Positions 5,706-12,887 of a DNA stretch of 13,175 nt are shown one piece after another. Origin of the DNA: JAVBPA01 sp031549925. Lineage in GTDB: Bacteria > Bacillota > Clostridia > Oscillospirales > CAG-272. The position numbers were made by a program, and so were the translations under genes. The notes below the pieces were generated by a model. It was not told the DNA's origin. It saw only the letters and a program-made list of their open reading frames with translations, and did no database searches. The DNA lies in assembly GCA_031549925.1 (NCBI GenBank), contig JAVBPA010000036.1, forward strand, positions 1 through 13,175. The letters run 5' to 3'. The first letter of the stretch is position 1. Each line of letters opens with the position of its first letter.

Positions 5706-7277
5706 ATGTTACCGAGGTTAAAAAGAATTTATAAAATTTCGGCGGCCATTATTTTAATGACCGTCTTGATTTGTTTTGTCGGTTCCTGTAACGGTTCCGA
5801 TGAAAAACCATCCGAATCGACGGATTCCGAAAAAGTCTCTTCTTCTGTTGCCGATACAACACAAAAAACACCGGAAAGCAGCAGGGATGATACTACCTCA
5901 AAACCTGATACGACAACGGAGGGGAATACTTCTAAAGAAGAAACTTCTAAAGAAGACACTTCTAAAGAAGAAACTTCTAAAAAAGAAGAAACCTCCAAGG
6001 AAGAAACTACAAAAACTTCAGATACAACCAAGACATCGGAAACGACCAAAGCTCCCGAAACCACTAAGGGATCGGAAACTACGGCGAAAGAAACCAATTC
6101 TTCCTCTGTTCCGGTGACGGTCGTAACACTCGATAAATCTACTCTTACACTGGATGCCGGAAAAACATATACCTTTTCACCGGGTATAGGACCCGCTAAC
6201 GCGACGGACAAAAATGTCACAATGACTTCTTCCAATACATCGGTCGCTTCTGTTTCCGGTTTTACCGTGACAGGCAAATCTGCCGGAACAGCCGTTATAA
6301 CTTTAACAAGTTCAAACGGAATTACGGCTTCTTGCACATTAACCGTGAATACCGCGCAGACCACCGCACCTGCCGTTACCACCGCTGCTCCCGTTACCAC
6401 AGCCGCTCAAAATGTACCTTCCTCTTCCGGAACACTGGATGAAGCCTCAATATTTGCTTCGGCTTCCGTTGCTATTTCGGGAGTGTCCGCTCCCGGGACT
6501 ACCGTTCTGACGGGTGAATCGATTGAAATAGATATATCAAATGCGGCAAGCGGTTATGTAATGATAAAATATACCGGTTCTGAAGCCTCTTTGCAGCGTG
6601 TCGTAAGAATTACATCACCGAACGGAACTATCTACAGCTATAGTCAGTTCACCGAGGTTAACGTATACTGTCCGTTTAATTTTTCTGAGGGCAAGGGTAC
6701 TTATGATGTTTCGGTTTTCGAAGCGAGAGGAACAAAATTCGCGCTGCTTATAAAAGAAAACGTTACCTTTACCCCCACAAACGATCTTTCCCCGTTTTTG
6801 CTGCCCACATATTATATTAATTACTCCGGCGCGTCCAAGGGCGTGAAAATGGCGGCTTATCTTGTTAAGGGGAAAACTAACGACCTTGATAAAATCAGTG
6901 CGATTTATGATTATGTCATCAAAAACATAAAATACGATTACAATAAAGCCTCTACTGTTCAGGACGGATATGTTCCCAATAACGACAGTACGATAACAAA
7001 TAAAAAGGGCATATGCTTCGATTACGCTTCTTTGATTTCGTCGATGCTGCGCTCCGTTAATATTCCGTCAAAAATGGTTTTCGGTTACACAGACGGAAAT
7101 GTATATCACGCGTGGATTAACGTTTACACTAAAGAAACCGGCTGGATTATCGGTCTTATAAAATTTGACGGAAGCAAGTGGAATTTAATGGATCCGACTT
7201 ATCATTCCACCGGAGGAGATTCACTTATCGACCATATTACAAACGCCGCGAATTATCAGTCTTTGTTCTATTATTAA
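5706..7277 (+). CDS. Lipoprotein with Big2 domain and transglutaminase-like (cysteine protease fold) domain
   Basis: This 523-residue protein has a lipoprotein signal with lipobox VGSC (Cys28). A low-complexity Thr/Ser/Lys/Glu spacer (30-132) includes tandem TSKEE units. It is followed by a Big2 immunoglobulin-like domain (about 137-216: VTLDKSTLTLDAGKTYTFS...VTGKSAGTAVITLTSSNG) and a second Thr/Ala-rich linker. A beta-rich region of about 250-360 comes next, then a transglutaminase-like core (about 380-500). All three catalytic residues are visible: Cys437 in KGICFDYA, His468 in YHAW and Asp496 in MDPTY. The protein would sit outside the membrane on a long flexible stalk and could cleave or crosslink wall or surface proteins; the substrate is unknown. 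The ribosome site is weak (GTAGAG), but the ATG is fixed by the signal peptide. It lies 128 bases before the pilus-like cluster on the same strand. A bulged stem at 7282-7330 lacks a T run, so read-through is possible. Confidence 0.88.
   Translation: MLPRLKRIYKISAAIILMTVLICFVGSCNGSDEKPSESTDSEKVSSSVADTTQKTPESSRDDTTSKPDTTTEGNTSKEETSKEDTSKEETSKKEETSKEETTKTSDTTKTSETTKAPETTKGSETTAKETNSSSVPVTVVTLDKSTLTLDAGKTYTFSPGIGPANATDKNVTMTSSNTSVASVSGFTVTGKSAGTAVITLTSSNGITASCTLTVNTAQTTAPAVTTAAPVTTAAQNVPSSSGTLDEASIFASASVAISGVSAPGTTVLTGESIEIDISNAASGYVMIKYTGSEASLQRVVRITSPNGTIYSYSQFTEVNVYCPFNFSEGKGTYDVSVFEARGTKFALLIKENVTFTPTNDLSPFLLPTYYINYSGASKGVKMAAYLVKGKTNDLDKISAIYDYVIKNIKYDYNKASTVQDGYVPNNDSTITNKKGICFDYASLISSMLRSVNIPSKMVFGYTDGNVYHAWINVYTKETGWIIGLIKFDGSKWNLMDPTYHSTGGDSLIDHITNAANYQSLFYY
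5928..6005 (+). repeat. 15-base tandem repeat encoding TSKEE units
   Basis: Five units based on ACTTCTAAAGAAGAA start at 5928, 5943, 5958, 5973 and 5991; the fourth has one extra codon. The unit length is a multiple of three, so copy-number changes keep the frame and only alter the length of the surface stalk. Confidence 0.85.
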
Positions 7278-7376
7278 TGTATCGGGATAATGATAATTAT
7301 TTATAAATTTTAAAACAGCTGTATCCGAAAAAACGAAATTTCTCCAGTCTAGCATTCGGAAAGAAATCAAATACTG

Positions 7377-7382
7377 TATAAT
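7377..7382 (+). promoter_or_regulatory. Possible -10 box before the pilus-like cluster
   Basis: A perfect TATAAT lies 24 bases before the PilC-like ATG. The -35 region 16-17 bases upstream (TTCGGA) is poor, so the promoter, if real, is weak or activator-dependent. The ribosome site GGAG (7391-7394) follows. Confidence 0.35.
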
Positions 7383-7405
7383 ATACTAACGGAGTAAACA
7401 AAACC

Positions 7406-8419
7406 ATGAAACAAAAAGTCGCACCATATCGGCCGGATTCACTGTATCTCTCGTCGCTGTGTATGGAATTGTCATTGATATTAAAAGCGGGAATTCCTGT
7501 ATCCGAGGGTCTTTCAATGCTTGCCGAGGGACAGGGAGGTCATGCCGAAACCTTATTGAAAGCTTTGGCGGGCAGCACGGACATAGGAAACACCCTTTAT
7601 TTTTCTTTGGAAGAATCGGGAGCGTTCCCCGCGTATATGATAAATATGGTTCGTCTGGGAGAAGAAACGGGACGTCTTGAATCAGTACTTGCATCTCTTT
7701 CATCTTATTATGACAGAATGCATAAGCTTGGCTCTTCTATAAGGTCTTCAATATTTTATCCCGCCGTATTGTTTGTCCTGATGCTTATTGTCGTCGGAGT
7801 TCTGATGACGCAGGTTCTTCCTGTCTTCTCCGATGTTTCGGAGCAGCTCGGTATCGAAACTTCCGCGGTCGCATCGGTTCTCACAAGAATAGGTATGTTT
7901 TTATCTGACAACGCACTTTTCATTTTGATAGGTATAGTTGTTTTAATAGCGGCTGCCGCTTTTCTCATATTTAAATTTTTTGCGAAAACAAAGCTTGGGC
8001 AGACCATTGCCACAGCCAGATTCGCTTTTGCCGCCGCAATGTCGATATCAGGCGGGCTTGATCTTGACAGCGTGCTCCGTTTGGCTGGTAATCTTACCGG
8101 AAATCCTTATGTTAAATCAAAGGTTGAAACCTGCGAAAAGCTTATAGGAGAAGGCGAAAGCTTTGAAAACGCCGTTAATAAATCGGAGCTGTTTTCCCCG
8201 ATTTACAGCAGAATGCTGACTGTCGGACAGCGCACCGGTTCAACGGATATTGTTATGGATGAAATAGCGCGCCGTTACGAGGAATTCGTAAACGACGATA
8301 TTGAGCAAAAAATCGGACGGCTTGAACCGATATTGATTATAGTGCTCTCTTTGCTTGTTGGCCTTATACTGCTTTCCGTAATGCTTCCTTTGATGAATAT
8401 TATGACCGCTATAGGTTAA
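7406..8419 (+). CDS. PilC/GspF-family inner-membrane platform protein of a type IV pilus-like or type II secretion-like machine
   Basis: This 337-residue protein carries two T2SSF repeats. The first (about 12-130) has the signature PAYMINMVRLGEETGRLESVLASLSSYYDR, followed by SSIRSSIFYPAVLFVLMLIVVG. The second (about 205-325) has PIYSRMLTVGQRTGSTDIVMDEIARRYEE. Three membrane segments are visible: about 112-135, 168-192 and 308-333. It is shorter than typical PilC/GspF proteins (about 400 residues) because the N-terminal cytoplasmic lead is short. Family members form the membrane base that the assembly and retraction ATPases turn or push. The start codon has GGAG eleven bases upstream. It is the first gene of a cluster running to a PilT ATPase; the next gene is 73 bases downstream, with a TATAAT-like sequence at 8444-8449 lacking a good -35 box. 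Confidence 0.9.
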   Translation: MKQKVAPYRPDSLYLSSLCMELSLILKAGIPVSEGLSMLAEGQGGHAETLLKALAGSTDIGNTLYFSLEESGAFPAYMINMVRLGEETGRLESVLASLSSYYDRMHKLGSSIRSSIFYPAVLFVLMLIVVGVLMTQVLPVFSDVSEQLGIETSAVASVLTRIGMFLSDNALFILIGIVVLIAAAAFLIFKFFAKTKLGQTIATARFAFAAAMSISGGLDLDSVLRLAGNLTGNPYVKSKVETCEKLIGEGESFENAVNKSELFSPIYSRMLTVGQRTGSTDIVMDEIARRYEEFVNDDIEQKIGRLEPILIIVLSLLVGLILLSVMLPLMNIMTAIG

Positions 8420-8492
8420 TGAAAACAAGTCAAGCCCAAACTCTATAATAATTCGGATAACAATACATAAATAAAACTGGGTGTAATATCAA

Positions 8493-8807
8493 ATGTTTCG
8501 CAAATTAAAAACTATTTTATCTCCCTCAATTATCGTTTGGCTCGTGGTGTTTGTTTTAATCATGGCTTTTATGTCTTCCGGAATTTTAAACGCTTCGGAG
8601 GGCGGCTCAAGCGAGCGCAGACGTATTACGGAGGATAATATCCGGCGGGCTGCTATAACCTGCTATTCCCTTGAGGGCTGCTATCCCGCCAGTATTAAAT
8701 ATCTCGAAGATAATTACAGCGTTTATATTGATTATAACGTTTACAATGTTTATTACAGTATATTCGCCCCTAATATCATGCCTGAAATTTCTGTTATCAT
8801 AAAATAA
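8493..8807 (+). CDS. Small one-TM pseudopilin-like protein, Tyr-rich, with CysX5Cys
   Basis: This 104-residue protein has one hydrophobic helix (about 10-33), then a polar helix (ERRRITEDNIRRAAITCYSLEGCYPASIKYLEDNYSV) resembling the N-terminal helix and following loop of pseudopilins. It ends in a Tyr-rich tail, YSVYIDYNVYNVYYSIF. There is no clear prepilin-peptidase site before the helix, so it is either processed differently or stays membrane-anchored. Cys57 and Cys63 are spaced CX5C and would face outside, where a disulfide is possible. The ribosome site is weak (GGGTG). Its position between PilC and the DUF4860-like gene suggests a structural or assembly part of the same machine. I cannot assign a named family. 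Confidence 0.65.
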   Translation: MFRKLKTILSPSIIVWLVVFVLIMAFMSSGILNASEGGSSERRRITEDNIRRAAITCYSLEGCYPASIKYLEDNYSVYIDYNVYNVYYSIFAPNIMPEISVIIK

Positions 8808-8810
8808 ACG

Positions 8811-8868
8811 AAAGCGCCGGAATGCGGATTATTGAACTGCGTTTGCTTTTTTTGCCGGGTTCGCCCGG
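8811..8868 (+). terminator. Terminator-like hairpin followed by a UUCG-loop hairpin inside the pilus-like cluster
   Basis: AATGCGG (8821-8827) pairs with CTGCGTT (8837-8843) with two G-T pairs, supported by outer AAAGC/GCTTT pairing, and is followed by TTTTTTT (8847-8853). Directly after it, CCGGG-TTCG-CCCGG (8855-8868) forms a second compact hairpin. The 160-base gap (8808-8967) holds no gene. It probably lowers transcription of the downstream genes relative to the two upstream ones. Confidence 0.5.
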
Positions 8869-8967
8869 GTTTGTCCGGATTTATTTCAAAAAAAACGGAG
8901 CTTTATCTGGTATTATTTTAAAAAACAGGGTTCGAATGAAAATATTATTAGTTAGTAGGAGGCAAAT

Positions 8968-9468
8968 ATGACCGGTCGGCTAAACAGACACGGTACAGTC
9001 ATCGACACATTATTTGTGCTGATGCTTTTCTGCGTATTCGCCGTATCGGTGTTGTTTGTGCTTTTGTCGGGAGCAGGTGTATACCGCGATACAGCGGAGG
9101 TCATAGACGATCGTTATGAAAAGCGCGTTTGTGTTTCTTATCTGTCTTCAAAAATGCGCCATTACGATACCGAAGGCGGTTTGTCAATAGGAAAACTCGG
9201 CGATACGCAAGCTCTTATTCTAACCGAAAATTACATGGATGAGATTTATATCACATATATATATTATTACGACGGTTACATCTGCGAGCTTTATACAGGT
9301 GTTAAAAGCTCTCTCCGGGAAAGCGCGGGAGAAAGAATTATTCCGGCGAGAGGGCTTGAATTCGATGTTAATGAATCCGATATGGCGATTTTGAAAATTT
9401 TGTATAATGACGATACCTTTGACACAATATATACTTATATAAACAGCGGAGGAGGAATTTCGAAATGA
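8968..9468 (+). CDS. DUF4860-like membrane-anchored protein of the pilus-like cluster
   Basis: This 166-residue protein has a short cytoplasmic N-terminus (MTGRLNRHG), then a strong membrane helix (about 12-36: VIDTLFVLMLFCVFAVSVLFVLLSG). The remainder is extracytoplasmic, with beta-type character (GVYRDTAEVIDDRYEKRVCVSYLSSKMRHYD, then YYDGYICELYTG). It resembles my memory of DUF4860, a clostridial family found in pilus-like clusters; the function is not known. The ribosome site is excellent (TAGGAGG, six bases before ATG), fitting a fresh translational start after the internal terminator. Its last four bases overlap the next gene (ATGA), indicating coupled translation. Confidence 0.75.
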   Translation: MTGRLNRHGTVIDTLFVLMLFCVFAVSVLFVLLSGAGVYRDTAEVIDDRYEKRVCVSYLSSKMRHYDTEGGLSIGKLGDTQALILTENYMDEIYITYIYYYDGYICELYTGVKSSLRESAGERIIPARGLEFDVNESDMAILKILYNDDTFDTIYTYINSGGGISK

Positions 9469-9860
9469 AGCGAAAATCTTCCCGTTCAGGGTTATTTTTA
9501 ATTGAACTTATCATAGTAATACTTTTCTTCTCGGTTTCTTCGGCTATATGTATGAAAATATTCGCGACAGCTTATCTTTCAAACCAGTACAGCCGGGCTC
9601 TCAGCAAATCAGCGGAGGAAATCAGCAATATCTCTTCGATTTATAAAAATTCGGAGGGCGAGCTTGAAAAAACCGCCGAAATGCTTGGCGAAAAATACAG
9701 CGCAAGCGAAATCGTTTACAGTATCGGTGAAGATTTGACGGTGAAAATTACCGAAAATGAAAACGAAAAGTATTTAAAAAGCATAAATATTATTATTTAT
9801 GAAAATGAAAAAGAATTAAACGCGGCTACTATAGTATACGCTCACGAGGCAGCATCATGA
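9465..9860 (+). CDS. Prepilin-like protein with type IV pilin N-terminus
   Basis: This 131-residue protein has a short basic leader (MKRKSSRSG), then LFLIELIIVILFFSVSSAICMKIF. This gives a Gly at the cleavage site with Glu at position 5 of the mature helix, the hallmark of substrates for prepilin peptidase, although residue 1 is Leu rather than Phe. The rest is a polar helix (NQYSRALSKSAEEISNISSIYKNSEGELEKTAEMLGEK) and a small beta region, as in minor pilins or pseudopilins. GGAGGA precedes the ATG. It overlaps its neighbours by four bases on both sides. It is too small and divergent to call the major pilin with confidence. A prepilin peptidase must be encoded elsewhere, since none is in the window. 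Confidence 0.8.
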   Translation: MKRKSSRSGLFLIELIIVILFFSVSSAICMKIFATAYLSNQYSRALSKSAEEISNISSIYKNSEGELEKTAEMLGEKYSASEIVYSIGEDLTVKITENENEKYLKSINIIIYENEKELNAATIVYAHEAAS

Positions 9861-10312
9861 CAGGATTAATGAAAACTAAAAGCTCCTCATCTTCGTCGCA
9901 GCACGGACCGGTTGTGGGAAGCTCATCTATAATTATGATTTTTACCGTCCTTTGTCTCACGATGTTTTCGGCATTAACTCTGACTCAAGCCCGAAACGAG
10001 CTTTCTCTGTCGTCGTATTATTCGACATCAGTTTTGGATTATACAAAAGCCGATGAAAATGCGACACGCTTTTTAGCCGGGGCTTATGAAGCATCCGATA
10101 AGGGTGAGTTTATTAAATACGCGTCCGATATGGGTGCGGAGGTATTCGGTTCGACAGTTGTATATTCTGCCCCTGTCGATACAAAACAAATAATCGAAGT
10201 TGTTTTAACCGAATCAAACGGCGAAATAAAAATAAATTCCTGGACATTGGTTTACATTGCGGAATGGAATCCTGACAGACACTTAAATGTATACGGAGGG
10301 AATAATGGCTGA
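9857..10312 (+). CDS. One-TM protein of the pilus-like cluster, unnamed family
   Basis: This 151-residue protein has a Ser/Lys-rich N-terminus (MKTKSSSSSSQHGPVVGSSS), a membrane helix (about 24-45: IIMIFTVLCLTMFSALTLTQA), and an extracytoplasmic part starting with a polar helix (RNELSLSSYYSTSVLDYTKADENATRFLAGAY). The GSSS just before the helix resembles the start of clostridial pilus-cluster proteins that I cannot name. It might be a non-canonical minor pilin lacking the usual Glu5. Translation is coupled upstream (ATGA overlap), and the end overlaps the PilT start by eight bases. Confidence 0.65.
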   Translation: MTGLMKTKSSSSSSQHGPVVGSSSIIMIFTVLCLTMFSALTLTQARNELSLSSYYSTSVLDYTKADENATRFLAGAYEASDKGEFIKYASDMGAEVFGSTVVYSAPVDTKQIIEVVLTESNGEIKINSWTLVYIAEWNPDRHLNVYGGNNG

Positions 10313-11381
10313 TAACGTTCAGCTTAACGAATTATTAAAAAGTGCGGTTGATATGGGAGCAGCGGACGTTTTCGTCGTCGCGGGTCTCCCTATTACTTTT
10401 AAAGTAAACGAAAAATTTATAGCGTATAATGAACAGAAAATGCTTCCGGCGGCGACAAGGGAAATAATTACCTCGATGTATGAATCCTCCGAGAGAAGCA
10501 TGGATCATTTGATGAGAACAGGAGACGATGATTTCTCCGTTTCGATACCCGGGCTTTCGCGTTTCCGTGTAAATACTTATAAACAGCGCGGTTCTCTCGC
10601 CGCTATTATCCGCGTTATCAGATTTGAAATACCTGATTATAGAAAATATAATATACCCGTAGAAATCATAAAAATCCCCAGCCGTGTACCTAAGGGTTTA
10701 ATTTTGGTGACGGGACCCGCGGGAAGCGGAAAATCAACGACTCTTGCTTGTATGATTGATGAGATAAACAAAACCCGCAGCGGGCATATTATCACAATTG
10801 AAAACCCTATTGAATATATCCACCGCAATCAGAAATGTATTATCAGTCAGCGCGAAATTGAATCCGACACCGAAACTTATGCAACCGCCCTGAAAGCAAG
10901 CTTACGCCAGTCGCCCGATGTAATTCTCGTCGGTGAAATGCGTGATTTTGAAACTATTCAATTCGTTATGACCGCCGCGGAAACCGGACATCTTGTTATA
11001 TCAACGCTTCATACGGTAGGTGCGGTTAATACTATCGACCGTATAATTGACGTTTTCCCGCCGAATCAGCAGCAGCAGATAAGAATCCAAATTTCAATGC
11101 TGCTTCAATCCGTTATTTCACAGCAGCTTCTTCCCTCAACTTCGGGAAGCTTGGTTCCGGCTTTTGAAATAATGCATATAAACAGCGCTATCAGAAACAT
11201 GATACGCGACGCGAAAATTCATCAGATCGACACGGTTATCTTCGGCGGAACAAAAGAGGGGATGATGTCGATGGATACAAGTTTAATTGAACTTTACAAA
11301 ACAAAAATGATTTCGCGGGAAACAGCCTTAAACTTCTCGCTCAACCCTGAAATTGTGGAAAAGCGTTTGAATTTGCCATAA
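10305..11381 (+). CDS. pilT: PilT-type hexameric ATPase (type IV pilus retraction/twitching motor family)
   Basis: The product has 358 residues when started at the ATG at 10305, which has GGAGGG just before it; an ATG at 10287 is in frame but lacks a ribosome site. All motor motifs are present: Walker A GPAGSGKST (137-145), Asp box IITIENPIE (162-170), Walker B VILVGEMRD (206-214) and His box GHLVISTLH (228-236). GEMRDFETI and AIRNMIRDAK (295-304) are PilT-specific rather than PilB/GspE-like (compare AIRNLIRE in PilT). The length is normal for PilT. PilT proteins hydrolyse ATP in the cytoplasm to disassemble pilins through the PilC platform. Here it is the only ATPase in the cluster, so it may be paired with a PilB elsewhere or act as a general motor of this machine. 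A terminator follows at 11428-11460. Confidence 0.93.
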   Translation: MADNVQLNELLKSAVDMGAADVFVVAGLPITFKVNEKFIAYNEQKMLPAATREIITSMYESSERSMDHLMRTGDDDFSVSIPGLSRFRVNTYKQRGSLAAIIRVIRFEIPDYRKYNIPVEIIKIPSRVPKGLILVTGPAGSGKSTTLACMIDEINKTRSGHIITIENPIEYIHRNQKCIISQREIESDTETYATALKASLRQSPDVILVGEMRDFETIQFVMTAAETGHLVISTLHTVGAVNTIDRIIDVFPPNQQQQIRIQISMLLQSVISQQLLPSTSGSLVPAFEIMHINSAIRNMIRDAKIHQIDTVIFGGTKEGMMSMDTSLIELYKTKMISRETALNFSLNPEIVEKRLNLP

Positions 11382-11427
11382 AATAAAAAGTTATTTTAAT
11401 TTGAAATTTTATCTTTTCAGAAATATT

Positions 11428-11460
11428 CCGGAATAGAATTTTATATCGTTCCGGTTTTTT
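11428..11460 (+). terminator. Rho-independent terminator after the PilT gene
   Basis: CCGGAA (11428-11433) pairs with TTCCGG (11449-11454), one further T-G pair extends the stem, and TTTTTT follows at 11455-11460. It closes the pilus-like cluster and separates it from ccdA. Confidence 0.8.
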
Positions 11461-11515
11461 CGTTCTTTTTGCATTTTATTTACTATGAGTTTTTTTTATT
11501 GAAAAGAAAGGTGCA

Positions 11516-12190
11516 ATGCAATATTTTATAACGTTCCTTGAAGGGATTATTACTTTTATTTCCCCGTGCCTTTTGCCGATGATACCGATATATCTTTTAT
11601 ATTTCGCGGGCGATACCGCAATAGCCGGAAATTCCAAAAAGAATTATACTTTAATCCGCGCGCTTGCATTTTGCCTCGGTTTTACCGTCGTTTTTATCAT
11701 CTTAGGGGCTTTATCGGGTTTTGCCGGAAAATTTCTGCTTCGGTATCAGATTGTAATCAATATAATTACAGGCGCGGTAGTTGTTATTTTCGGATTGAAT
11801 TATACCGGTTTAATAAAACTTAACTTTTTAAATAAAAATTCCGGAAGTTTAAATATGAAACCTTTCGGATTTTTTTCGTCGGTGCTGTTCGGAATTGTTT
11901 TTTCTATAAGCTGGACTCCCTGTGTCGGTGCTTTTTTGGGAAGCGCTTTAATGCTTGCCGCTCAGCGCGGGTCGGTTTTTGAGGGAATAGTTCTGCTGCT
12001 CCTCTATTCCGCCGGCCTTGCTATTCCTTTTATTATAAGTGCGGTTGCTATTGAATATCTGGCGGGAGCGTTTAATTTTATAAAACGCCACTACAGAATT
12101 ATTAATATCGTTTGCGGAATATTATTAATTATCATCGGCGTTTTAATGGCTACTGGGTTTTTGGGATATGTATTGACAATGATTCAGTAG
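11516..12190 (+). CDS. ccdA: CcdA/DsbD-type transmembrane electron-transfer protein
   Basis: This 224-residue protein is almost entirely hydrophobic, with six predicted membrane helices. The two redox cysteines lie where CcdA/DsbD has them: Cys18 in SPCLLPMIP and Cys136 in SWTPCVGAFLGSAL, each with its partner prolines. The family passes electrons from cytoplasmic thioredoxin across the membrane to extracytoplasmic thioredoxin-like proteins. These in turn keep apocytochrome c, or the cysteines of other exported proteins, reduced. AAAGGTG lies before the ATG. A thioredoxin-like partner follows 115 bases downstream, which supports the role. No cytochrome c maturation genes are in the window, so the final client is unknown; a disulfide-repair function is equally possible. 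Confidence 0.92.
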   Translation: MQYFITFLEGIITFISPCLLPMIPIYLLYFAGDTAIAGNSKKNYTLIRALAFCLGFTVVFIILGALSGFAGKFLLRYQIVINIITGAVVVIFGLNYTGLIKLNFLNKNSGSLNMKPFGFFSSVLFGIVFSISWTPCVGAFLGSALMLAAQRGSVFEGIVLLLLYSAGLAIPFIISAVAIEYLAGAFNFIKRHYRIINIVCGILLIIIGVLMATGFLGYVLTMIQ

Positions 12191-12191
12191 G

Positions 12192-12269
12192 AAACACGGG
12201 GAAACGAGGGTACGCGGCTTTTCTTCGGTAAAAAGCGGCTTTTCTTTGAAAAGCATGGCAAAAAACTTA
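12192..12269 (-). repeat. Dispersed hairpin element, copy D, with an extra internal arm
   Basis: GAGGGTACGCGGCTTTT is followed by two successive T-rich/A-rich arms (GGTAAAAAGC and GAAAAGC), then CATGGCAAAAAACTT. It shares the right-hand and left-hand ends with copy E. It fills most of the 115-base gap between ccdA and the thioredoxin gene. Confidence 0.65.
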
Positions 12270-12305
12270 TTTTAATCGTACATATTTAAATAGAGGTATC
12301 TGATA

Positions 12306-12881
12306 TTGAAAAATAAATTTTCTACTTTATTGATTTTACTTATATTGCTTGCCGTTCTGCTTGGTTCTTTTTTTATTTACAATGCTTTAAAAGACAATTA
12401 TACTTCTGATAATTCCGGTAATAATTCATCTGATACAAAAACATCTGACAAAGATGAAAAAGATATAAAAAAAGCAACGGATTTTACAGTTTATACCGAA
12501 TCCGGTGATGCGGTGAAATTATCGGATTATTTCGGTAAACCTATTATATTGAATTTTTGGGCTTCATGGTGCGGTCCCTGCGTTTCGGAAATGCCTCTTT
12601 TTCAAAGTTTATATGAGGAACAAGGAGAAGACATCACTTTATTGATGGTTAATCTCACTTCCGATATGTCTGAAACTAAAGCAAAAGCTACAAAATTAAT
12701 AAAAGATAACAACTATTCCTTCCCCGTCTATTTTGATGAGGATGCGGATGCCGCAATAAATTATTCTATTTCCGGTATTCCGGTTACTTATTGTATAAAA
12801 AGCGACGGCTCGGTTGCAAAAAATTATATCGGTGCTCTTAATGAGGAAAGACTCGGCTTTTGTGTTGATGCAATTTCATAA
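12306..12881 (+). CDS. Membrane-anchored TlpA/ResA-like thioredoxin-fold protein
   Basis: This 191-residue protein has an N-terminal signal anchor (about 6-28), then a polar Asn/Ser/Asp/Lys-rich linker (30-55). A redoxin domain (57-190) follows, with active site WCGPC (88-92) in FWASWCGPCVSEMP and the cis-proline in GIPVTY (Pro159). The start is TTG, at 12306, chosen because AGAGG lies nine bases upstream and no ATG gives the signal anchor. The domain would act outside the membrane as the electron acceptor of CcdA, reducing disulfides in exported proteins (TlpA/ResA/StoA-type role). Two extra cysteines (Cys163 and Cys186) lie outside the active site. It is probably co-transcribed with ccdA across the repeat element between them. 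Confidence 0.9.
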   Translation: MKNKFSTLLILLILLAVLLGSFFIYNALKDNYTSDNSGNNSSDTKTSDKDEKDIKKATDFTVYTESGDAVKLSDYFGKPIILNFWASWCGPCVSEMPLFQSLYEEQGEDITLLMVNLTSDMSETKAKATKLIKDNNYSFPVYFDEDADAAINYSISGIPVTYCIKSDGSVAKNYIGALNEERLGFCVDAIS

Positions 12882-12887
12882 TTCTTC

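Noticed and set aside
5729..6400. Long open frame (223 codons) antisense to the lipoprotein
   Set aside because: Its Val/Ser/Glu-rich repeats are the mirror of the TSKEE/TTK low-complexity stalk; the sense frame has a lipobox, Big2 and a catalytic triad.
7282..7330. Terminator after the lipoprotein gene
   Set aside because: A bulged TCGGGATA/TATCCGA stem has a loop of about 35 bases and is followed by A residues, not a T run.
10287..10304. Upstream ATG for PilT
   Set aside because: It would place the GGAGGG ribosome site inside the gene; the ATG at 10305 lies directly after that site and matches the family start.
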